A DNA stretch of 64,000 nucleotides, taken from the NCBI RefSeq assembly GCF_022832435.1, contig NZ_JALHLF010000001.1:39020-103019 (forward strand). Reading direction: 5' to 3'. Source of the DNA: Novosphingobium organovorum (GTDB lineage Bacteria; Pseudomonadota; Alphaproteobacteria; Sphingomonadales; Sphingomonadaceae). The notes beneath the pieces are model-generated. The model had not been told where the DNA came from and made no database searches. It saw only the letters and a list, made by a program, of their open reading frames with translations. Of this stretch, positions 55,668 through 64,000 are shown piece after piece; positions within the stretch are counted from its first letter, which is position 1; each line of letters opens with the position of its first letter. The translations under genes were made by a program, and so were the position numbers.

Positions 55668-55952
55668 CTAGACGCACTTCTCGCCCGATCCCTGCCAGCG
55701 GCGACGATCGCTCGCGTCGATGACTTCGCCATCGATCGTGTCGCCGCGCACGCCAGTCAACCGGTCGTAGTCAGCAAAGGCCTTTTCGATGGCCTCGCGC
55801 TTTTCGAGGATGAGCGCGGCCACGCCGCTCGTCAAACCACCCTCATCGCCGACGCGACCCAGAATGGCGGCAATGTCGGCCACGATGGCCGTCGAGGCAG
55901 AAGTATGCAGATGCCCACGCTCATCGACGTAGGCCTCGATAATTCGAGCCAT
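55668..55952 (-). CDS. Hypothetical 94-residue protein
   Basis: This 94-residue protein starts MARIIEAYVDERGHLHTSAS after a GGGGAGA ribosome site. It is predicted to be mostly helical (AIVADIAAILGRVGDEGGLTSGVAALILEKREAIEKAFADYDRL) with no motif I recognise. It lies between cobT and the transaldolase gene. The strong ribosome site and coding-like composition support a real gene; a longer in-frame start upstream lacks one. Confidence 0.65.
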   Translation of the reverse strand: MARIIEAYVDERGHLHTSASTAIVADIAAILGRVGDEGGLTSGVAALILEKREAIEKAFADYDRLTGVRGDTIDGEVIDASDRRRWQGSGEKCV

Positions 55953-56337
55953 AGGATGTCTCCCCATGTGCCAAGCCGGGGTGTTCCCCGGCACCGATGT
56001 TCTGCGACTCAGCCTGAATGCAGGAACAAGACTAGCACAGGATTGCGCCGGACGGGGCCTATCGGAGCTAGGCTTTACACATCGAAATCGAAGCGAGTTC
56101 TCCAAGCGCGGATTTTTGGAAGCGCTTTTAATAGGTTGACGCGCGTAGGCGGGAATCCCCTGTGGCCATGAAACAACACAAGAGCGCCAAAGCCGGCCCT
56201 GTCCGACACGAAAAACGCCGGAGAATCGGGCTTTCGAACCCCATTCTCCGGCGCCTTCACCAGGTTTCTGATCCGAATGCGAACGACCCAGGCCCTAGCC
56301 CTCGCCATTCGCGTCCGAACCGGTCAGCAGGACCCGA
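55953..56337. other. Intergenic region upstream of the 94-residue gene
   Basis: These 385 bases lie between the 94-residue gene and the transaldolase gene. They hold the transaldolase terminator (56211-56254) and an AT-richer part at about 56050-56150 that probably carries the promoter of the small gene. I see no further gene. Confidence 0.6.
56211..56254 (-). terminator. Intrinsic terminator of tal
   Basis: An 11-bp stem (56216-56226 with 56243-56253, CGCCGGAGAAT) is followed on the minus strand by a run of five T. It lies about 85 bases after the tal stop. Confidence 0.85.
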
Positions 56338-56988
56338 TCAGATCGACTGTCCGGTTTTCGCCCAGTCGGCGAGGAAGCCCTCGATGCCCTTGTCGGTCAG
56401 CACGTGCTTGAACAGGCTGAGGATGACCTTGGGCGGCATCGTCGCCACGTCGGCGCCGATCTTTGCGCACTGGAGCAGGTGGATCGGATGGCGGATCGAG
56501 GCGGCGAGGATCTCGGTCTCGAACGCGTAGTTGTCGTAGATCACGCGGATGTCCTCGATCAGCTGGATGCCGTCGAAGCCGTTGTCGTCGTGACGGCCGA
56601 TGAAGGGCGAAATGAAGCTCGCGCCCGCCTTGGCCGCGAGCAGCGCCTGGTTGGCCGAGAAGCACAGCGTGACGTTGACCATCGTGCCATCCGACGTCAG
56701 CGCCTTGCAGGTCTTGAGGCCATCGACGGTGAGCGGCACCTTGATGCACACGTTGTCGGCGATCTTGCGCAGGATTTCCGCCTCGCGCATCATGCCCGCA
56801 TGGTCGAGCGCGACGACTTCGGCGCTGACCGGACCATCGACGATTTCGCAGATTTCCTTGGTGACTTCCATGAAGTCACGCCCCGACTTGGCGATCAGCG
56901 AGGGGTTGGTGGTCACGCCATCGAGCAGGCCGGTGTCGGCCAGTTCCTTGATGTCGGCGATTTCGGCGGTGTCGACGAAGAATTTCAT
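56338..56988 (-). CDS. tal: Transaldolase (short MipB/TalC type)
   Basis: This enzyme of the pentose phosphate pathway transfers dihydroxyacetone units between sugar phosphates. The 216-residue protein has the short-form motifs [16 protein letters not shown] and [12 protein letters not shown]. The Schiff-base lysine is K83 in [12 protein letters not shown]. It could act as fructose-6-phosphate aldolase in some members; the motifs here fit transaldolase. It ends at a clear terminator. Confidence 0.93.
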   Translation of the reverse strand: MKFFVDTAEIADIKELADTGLLDGVTTNPSLIAKSGRDFMEVTKEICEIVDGPVSAEVVALDHAGMMREAEILRKIADNVCIKVPLTVDGLKTCKALTSDGTMVNVTLCFSANQALLAAKAGASFISPFIGRHDDNGFDGIQLIEDIRVIYDNYAFETEILAASIRHPIHLLQCAKIGADVATMPPKVILSLFKHVLTDKGIEGFLADWAKTGQSI

Positions 56989-57128
56989 GGGAATATCCTG
57001 ACTGGGCCGGGCTGCCGGCTGGCCTTGAGCCAGACCGGAACGGTATTGCCACGGCGCGGTGGGCCTTAGCGCTTGGGCGATTCTGCGCAGCCCTATAGGC
57101 GCACCGCTGGCCCGCGGCTAGGCCCTGA

Positions 57129-57164
57129 AATCGGCGCGGCAATCGGCGCTGCAATCGGCGCTGC
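57129..57164. repeat. Three tandem 12-bp units
   Basis: AATCGGCGC(G/T)GC is repeated three times in direct tandem (57129-57140, 57141-57152, 57153-57164), the last two identical, just beyond the end of the lipoprotein gene. It is a short slippage-type array with no evident role. Confidence 0.85.
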
Positions 57165-57173
57165 GGCGCAGCG

Positions 57174-58214
57174 TCAGGCGCCGCGCCCTTCGAGCGCGAA
57201 CTCGCTGCGCCTGACGCGCTGCCAGATCGCGGCGTCGGTGGCATCGGCGATCTGCGCCGCCAGCGCCGCGCGCGCGCCGGTGTCGAGCGTCTTGAGACAG
57301 CCCATCACCGCCGGATCGCGCGAAGCTGTCAGCGCGGTATAGATACGCTCCTGCAACGTGTTGACCGACGCGCTGCCCAGCGTGCGGTGAACGAAATCGG
57401 TCACCGGCATCTGGCCCTTGAACTTTTCCTGACCGTACTTCATCGGCACTTCCTCGGCCGCCTCGGCGAGGAACGGCTCCATACTCAGCGCCGCAGCATA
57501 GGCCACCTGATTGATCGCGCGCTGAAGCGCCTCGTCCTGACCGCGTACCGCCAGGGAACCGGCCAATGAAACGGGCAGCGGCAGGCGCGAGGCACCATTC
57601 CAGAACCCGCCACTGGCGCGCAGCGCGGCAAAGGCCTGATCGACCGAAGCCTGAAGCAGCTTGCGCCCCTTGAGCCCCTTGGCGCCGACGTAGATATTGT
57701 TCTTCGCGCGCGCCGCCTCGCTGCGGCGCAGCTGCGCCAGGCGTGCTTTTTCTGCCTTTTGCTGTGCCTTGCGCGCCTGCGCCGCCGCGCGGGCCTCGGC
57801 CACCACTTGCGCGGTCTCGTTCGCCGGACGCCGGGTCTTCACCGGCTTGCCCTCGGACGCACCCTGTGGCGCGGACAAGGCCAGCGCGTCCTCGCCGGCC
57901 TGCGGCGCCGTCACGGTCGGCGTTGCGGTTTCCCGCGCGGTGGGCGCGGAAGGCGCCGCCGCCGCACGTTCGTCCTTGCGCCCGCGCGCGCTGTCACCGG
58001 CCGCATCCAGCGCACTGCGCGCCTCGTAAGCCTTGATCGATTCGTCCGAATGGAGGAGCGACTTGCATCCCGAAAGCGCGCCGAGCGCGATCAGCGCACA
58101 CCCGCCGATCAGCGCGCTGCGCAGGAAGCCTCTACCGCCGCGAACCGCGCCCGGCACCGCGGCAACGCCCCTGCAGAGCGCACCGCGCGCCAGCCCATTC
58201 GAATACACCTGCAT
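57174..58214 (-). CDS. Lipoprotein with DUF4197-like C-terminal domain
   Basis: The 346-residue protein has a lipobox, LSGC, near residue 50 after a hydrophobic stretch, then a long Ala/Lys/Arg-rich region (about 65-170), likely coiled and flexible. The C-terminal part (about 185-310: GFWNGASRLPLPVSLAG, LQRAINQVAYAAALSMEPFLAEA, FKGQMPVTDFVHRTLGSASV) has the arrangement of DUF4197. The N-region before the lipobox is unusually long, so a shorter start is possible. It may be an outer-membrane-anchored envelope protein. Confidence 0.72.
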   Translation of the reverse strand: MQVYSNGLARGALCRGVAAVPGAVRGGRGFLRSALIGGCALIALGALSGCKSLLHSDESIKAYEARSALDAAGDSARGRKDERAAAAPSAPTARETATPTVTAPQAGEDALALSAPQGASEGKPVKTRRPANETAQVVAEARAAAQARKAQQKAEKARLAQLRRSEAARAKNNIYVGAKGLKGRKLLQASVDQAFAALRASGGFWNGASRLPLPVSLAGSLAVRGQDEALQRAINQVAYAAALSMEPFLAEAAEEVPMKYGQEKFKGQMPVTDFVHRTLGSASVNTLQERIYTALTASRDPAVMGCLKTLDTGARAALAAQIADATDAAIWQRVRRSEFALEGRGA

Positions 58215-58410
58215 GTTCGCACACCTTCAATTCTAAGAATATTCAGAAACAAGCGCTAGGCACGCCACGTAACACAGGTGTTCCAGCTCTTTTGCAGTAA
58301 CGTTACCAGAGCACGCAGGCCACTGTTTCCATGCGATCGCGGCGCCATCCCCAACTGCGCGCCCCTCGTGCCTTTTCGACCGCGCATCACCATGCCTATA
58401 TGCAAGCGCG

Positions 58411-60588
58411 ATGTCCCGTGTCCGTCTCCTCGTCTTTAACGCCGCGCTGGGCGTACTCGACTACCGCGTGCCCGAGGGAATGACACTCGCGCCGGGCAGT
58501 GTGGTGATCGCCCCCCTCGGCCCCCGGCAGGTGCTCGGCGTGGTGTGGGAGCCCGAACGGCTGCCCGGCATCGACGTGCCCGAAGCCAAGCTGCGCAACA
58601 TCCTCGAGGTCCTGCCGGTCCCACCGCTCAAGGCCGAGTTGCGCCGCCTGATCGAATGGACGGCCGACTATTACTGCGCCCCGCTGTCCTCGGTCGCCCG
58701 CATGGCGCTAGGCTCGATGGCGGCGCTGCGCGGCGGCGGGACGACCACCGAATACCGCCTGACCGGGGTCGAGCCCACCCGCCTCACCCCCCAGCGCGCC
58801 GCCGCGCTCGACGCGCTCCAGCACGAGCAGGCCTCGATCCGCGAACTCGCCGAACGCGCCTCGGTTTCCGAAGGCGTGCTGCGCGGGATGGTCGGCGCCG
58901 GATTGCTCGAAGCGGTCACCGTCGATCTCGACAAGCCCTACCCGCGCGCCGACACCGCGCACCACGTGCCCCGGCTCAACGAGGAACAGCGCCGCGCCGC
59001 CGACGCCTTCATCGAGGCCGTCCACGCCGACCGGTTCACCCCCTTCCTGCTCGACGGGGTGACTGGCTCGGGCAAGACCGAGACTTATTTCGAAGCCGTC
59101 GCCGCCGCGCTCGACGCGGGCAAGCAGGTGCTCGTGCTCCTGCCCGAGATTGCGCTGACCGAAAACTTCCTGCGCCGTTTTGAAGAGCGCTTTGGCGTCG
59201 CGCCGATCCAGTGGCATTCCTCGCTCAAGGCGAGCGAGCGGCGGCGGGCCTGGCGCGCGATCGTCAACGGCCCGGCGAAAGGCGGCGCGCAAGTCGTCGT
59301 CGGCGCGCGCTCGGCCTTGTTCCTGCCTTATGCGCGCCTCGGCCTCATCGTCGTCGACGAGGCGCACGAAGTCTCGTTCAAGCAGGACGACGGGGTGCGC
59401 TACAACGCGCGCGACGTCGCGGTGATCCGGGCCCGCTTCGAAAAGGCGCCGGTCATCCTTGCCAGCGCCACGCCCGCGCTGGAATCGATGCAGCTCGCCG
59501 AAACCGGGGTCTATCGCAAGATCGAACTCGCCGCGCGCTTCGGCGGCGCCCAGCTGCCCGACATCCGCATCGTCGACTTGCGCAAGGAAGTGCCCGAGCG
59601 CGGCCGCTGGCTCGCCCCCTCGCTGGTCGCCGAGATGAAGACCCGGCTGGAGCGCGGCGAACAGTCGCTGCTGTTCCTCAACCGGCGCGGCTACGCCCCG
59701 CTCACCTTGTGCCGCAACTGCGGCCACCGCTTCCAGTGCGCGCACTGCACCGCCTGGCTAGTCGAGCACCGCTTTACCCAGCGCCTTGCCTGCCACCACT
59801 GCGGCCACGAGGAGCCCGTGCCCGACGCCTGCCCCGAATGCGGCGCGAAGGACTGCCTCGTCGCCTGTGGCCCCGGCGTTGAGCGCATTGCCGACGAAGT
59901 GGCCGAGATCCTGCCCGAGGCGCGCACCGCGCTGATTACCTCGGACACCATGAACAGCCCCGAGGCGATCGCCGAATTCGTCGCCAAGGCCGAGGGCAAG
60001 GCGATCGACGTGATCGTCGGCACCCAGCTCGTCACCAAGGGCTACCATTTCCCCGAACTCACGCTGGTCGGCGTGGTCGACGCTGATCTTGGCCTTGAGG
60101 GCGGCGACCTGCGCGCGGCCGAGCGGACCTACCAGCAGGTCGCCCAGGTCGCCGGACGCGCCGGGCGCGGCGAAAAGCCGGGCGAAGTGCTGATCCAGAC
60201 CCGCCACCCCGAGGCGCCCGTCATCGCCGCGCTGGCGGCGGGCGACCGCGACGCTTTCTACGCCGCCGAAACCGAAGCACGCCGCGACGCCGGTGCGCCG
60301 CCGTTCGGCCGCTGGGCGGCGATCATCGTCTCTTCCGAAGATCTCACCGAAGCGCGCGACGCCGCGCGCGCGATCGGCGGCACCGCGCCCGACCTGCCCG
60401 ACATGCTGGTGCTTGGCCCTGCCCCAGCCCCGCTTTCGCTGCTGCGCGGACGCCACCGCTTTCGCCTGCTCATCAACGCGCGCCGCTCGGCCGAACTGCA
60501 AAAGATTCTGCGCCAGTGGCTCGAGCCCCTGCAGTTCCCACGCGGCGTTCGGGTCAACATCGACGTCGACCCCTACAGTTTCGTCTGA
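58411..60588 (+). CDS. priA: Primosomal replication protein PriA (helicase)
   Basis: PriA restarts stalled replication forks. The 725-residue protein has Walker A TGSGKTE (218-224), the DEAH box [10 protein letters not shown], and paired zinc-binding motifs ([13 protein letters not shown] and [18 protein letters not shown]) inserted in the helicase core, as in all Pri[38 protein letters not shown] is the last helicase block. It is divergent from the lipoprotein gene and not joined to the atp operon. Confidence 0.97.
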   Translation: MSRVRLLVFNAALGVLDYRVPEGMTLAPGSVVIAPLGPRQVLGVVWEPERLPGIDVPEAKLRNILEVLPVPPLKAELRRLIEWTADYYCAPLSSVARMALGSMAALRGGGTTTEYRLTGVEPTRLTPQRAAALDALQHEQASIRELAERASVSEGVLRGMVGAGLLEAVTVDLDKPYPRADTAHHVPRLNEEQRRAADAFIEAVHADRFTPFLLDGVTGSGKTETYFEAVAAALDAGKQVLVLLPEIALTENFLRRFEERFGVAPIQWHSSLKASERRRAWRAIVNGPAKGGAQVVVGARSALFLPYARLGLIVVDEAHEVSFKQDDGVRYNARDVAVIRARFEKAPVILASATPALESMQLAETGVYRKIELAARFGGAQLPDIRIVDLRKEVPERGRWLAPSLVAEMKTRLERGEQSLLFLNRRGYAPLTLCRNCGHRFQCAHCTAWLVEHRFTQRLACHHCGHEEPVPDACPECGAKDCLVACGPGVERIADEVAEILPEARTALITSDTMNSPEAIAEFVAKAEGKAIDVIVGTQLVTKGYHFPELTLVGVVDADLGLEGGDLRAAERTYQQVAQVAGRAGRGEKPGEVLIQTRHPEAPVIAALAAGDRDAFYAAETEARRDAGAPPFGRWAAIIVSSEDLTEARDAARAIGGTAPDLPDMLVLGPAPAPLSLLRGRHRFRLLINARRSAELQKILRQWLEPLQFPRGVRVNIDVDPYSFV

Positions 60589-61057
60589 AGGCCTTTCGCG
60601 CGACAGCCACCCACCTTCTTGCGAATCCTCCTCGCAAGTGCTGCGCGCCCTGTTGGACAAAAGAACGAGACCGCGCGATGAGGCCCACCCTCACCGGACG
60701 CCAGAGGTGAAATTCAACGCCGCCCAATTTCTCCTGACGCAACTGCAAAACACGACCGCGCAACACAACTTCCACCGTGTAATTGCGTACGTTTTACAGC
60801 GATTGCCGCAAGGCTTCTCAACACCTTCGGACCCTTGGCAAGGCTCTTTGCACCGTGTTACTGTGAACGCTATCTTTAAACCCCGCGCGCGCAGGTGTGA
60901 GCTCCCCCCCGCCACGACTTCGCGCACAAGCCTCTCGGCGCACCTTGCATCGTCGCACTATCGTCGCTATGCGCGCCCCGTCTGCAGGCCGGGGGGACTT
61001 GCTTTTCAAGTTTCCCTATCAGTGCCTCAGCCCACCCGATGTAAGGATAGGACACGC
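60589..61057. other. Region between priA and atpH holding the atp promoter
   Basis: These 469 bases contain no credible gene. A -35/-10 pair lies at 60848-60876. The stretch upstream of it (60600-60840) is moderately AT-rich. The long leader (about 175 bases) could hold a regulatory structure, but I see no named one. Confidence 0.65.
60848..60876 (+). promoter_or_regulatory. Candidate promoter of the atp operon
   Basis: TTGCAC (60848-60853) and TATCTT (60871-60876) are separated by exactly 17 bases, a good sigma-70-like match. It lies about 180 bases upstream of the atpH start, with no gene between. Confidence 0.55.
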
Positions 61058-63168
<2,111 letters not shown>

Positions 63169-63179
63169 GCCTTTGCGTC

Positions 63180-63255
63180 GCCCCGGTGAAAGCCGGGGCC
63201 GCACCCGGCAAGGCGAGAAGTCTGGCCGCACACGATCCCGGCTCACCGCCGGGAT
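63180..63255. repeat. Two hairpins between atpA and atpG
   Basis: GCCCCGG (63180-63186) pairs with CCGGGGC (63193-63199), and ATCCCGGC (63235-63242) pairs with GCCGGGAT (63248-63255). The second looks like the widespread ATCCCGGC...GCCGGGATGACGA repeat of proteobacterial genomes. Together they may alter the atpA/atpG mRNA ratio. Confidence 0.6.
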
Positions 63256-63274
63256 GACGAATGGAGAAAATTGA

Positions 63275-64000
63275 GTGGCTTCGCTCAAGGAACTCAAGGG
63301 CCGGATCAACTCGGTCAAGTCGACCCAGAAGATCACCAAGGCCAAGCAGATGGTCGCGGCGGCCAAGCTGCGCAAGGCGCAGGAATCGGCCGAACAGGCG
63401 CGCCCCTACGCCGCTCGCCTGACCGACGTGATGGGCTCGCTCGCGAGCAAGATCACGATCAGCGAGAACAGCCCCAAGCTTCTTGCCGGGACCGGCAGCG
63501 ACCAGGTTCACCTGCTTGTCGTCGCCAACTCGGACAAGGGCCTGTGCGGCGCGTTCAACTCGAACATCGTCAAGGCCGCGCTGACCAAGGCGCGCAGCCT
63601 CGAGGCTGAGGGCAAGACCGTGCTGTTCTACCTCGTGGGCCGCAAGGGCCGCGCGGTGATCAAGCGCGAATTCCCCAAGCAGATCGTGCACATGTTCGAC
63701 ACCTCGAACGTGCGTGAGCCCGGCTTCAACGAAGCCGAGCAGATCGCGGACGAACTGGTCGCGCTCTACGAGAAGGGCACGTACGACATCGCGCACCTGT
63801 TCTACGCGAAGTTCCGCTCGGCGCTGCTGCAGGAGCCGACCGGCCAGCAGATCATCCCCGTGCCCACCCCCGCGGCCAGCGCCAACACGGCGGCCAGCGA
63901 TGCGGTGACCCAGTACGAACCGGAGGAGGAGGAAATCCTCGCCGCACTGCTGCCGCGCTACCTCAAGACCCAGCTTTTCGGTGCCCTGCTGGAGAACGCC
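63275..64000 (+). CDS. atpG: ATP synthase F1 subunit gamma (partial)
   Basis: The gamma subunit is the central rotor stalk. The start is GTG at 63275 with GGAGA upstream, and the frame reads [36 protein letters not shown], the family start. It runs to the window edge after 242 codons, including [14 protein letters not shown]; the remaining 50 or so residues lie outside. Residues near 200-230 form a small insert ([23 protein letters not shown]) common in alphaproteobacteria. Confidence 0.97.
   Translation, partial: MASLKELKGRINSVKSTQKITKAKQMVAAAKLRKAQESAEQARPYAARLTDVMGSLASKITISENSPKLLAGTGSDQVHLLVVANSDKGLCGAFNSNIVKAALTKARSLEAEGKTVLFYLVGRKGRAVIKREFPKQIVHMFDTSNVREPGFNEAEQIADELVALYEKGTYDIAHLFYAKFRSALLQEPTGQQIIPVPTPAASANTAASDAVTQYEPEEEEILAALLPRYLKTQLFGALLENA

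Overview
The window is a contiguous, gene-dense, high-GC piece of bacterial chromosome with no phage, transposon, CRISPR array, rRNA or tRNA gene that I can recognise. Gene content and order point to an alphaproteobacterium, most likely a sphingomonad (Novosphingobium/Sphingobium-like). The indicators are a 14-gene nuo operon running into birA-coaX-rnj, a class I (archaeal-type) lysyl-tRNA synthetase, an rpmF-plsX-fabH-ihfA-merR block, an F1-type atpHAG operon start without F0 genes, RNase J, CobT and a DUF1467 protein. The genus is inferred, not shown.

Layout. 1-18.4 kb: one long minus-strand transcription unit, nuoA-B-C-D-(NTF2-like)-(small membrane protein)-E-F-G-H-I-J-K-L-M-N, then birA, coaX, rnj and a DUF1467 gene. 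It encodes the proton-pumping NADH:quinone oxidoreductase plus biotin ligase, pantothenate kinase and the main RNA-decay nuclease. 18.4-19.1 kb: a non-coding stretch with a perfect 35-bp tandem duplication. 19.1-31 kb: central metabolism and housekeeping on both strands (thiolase, SH3 protein, 2-hydroxyacid dehydrogenase, an unusual Amt-like membrane protein, a nitronate monooxygenase-like flavoprotein with a C-terminal Cys cluster, a lipoprotein methyltransferase, prfB, a secreted peroxiredoxin, a CitE-like lyase, ettA). A candidate small RNA lies at about 27.9 kb. 31-39 kb: an RcnB-like envelope protein, a 2OG-Fe(II) oxygenase coupled to a DUF885 peptidase, DUF1003, lysK, an MscS channel, and a PadR regulator with a long Gly/Arg-rich N-terminus coupled to DUF2218.

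39-46.6 kb: a DinG-type helicase, a SixA-like phosphatase, a palindrome-rich gap, the merR-ihfA-fabH-plsX-rpmF cluster (minus strand) and a MAPEG protein followed by a composite palindromic repeat. 46.8-55.9 kb: an MBL hydrolase, an S24/HTH repressor facing two small genes across a candidate operator (CI/Cro-like layout), a second 2-hydroxyacid dehydrogenase, an Asp/Glu racemase, cysS, a DMT transporter, cobT and a small unknown gene. 56.3-64 kb: transaldolase, a lipoprotein, priA, and the start of the F1 ATP synthase operon (atpH, atpA, partial atpG) behind a good sigma-70-like promoter.

Most of the window is core genome. The parts I rate as least explained are the candidate sRNA near 27.9 kb, the Amt-like protein lacking both twin histidines, the two extra genes inside the nuo operon, the S24/mini-HTH switch at 48 kb, the RGG-rich PadR, and several palindromic repeat clusters. 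I found no clearly new multi-gene defence or biosynthetic system.
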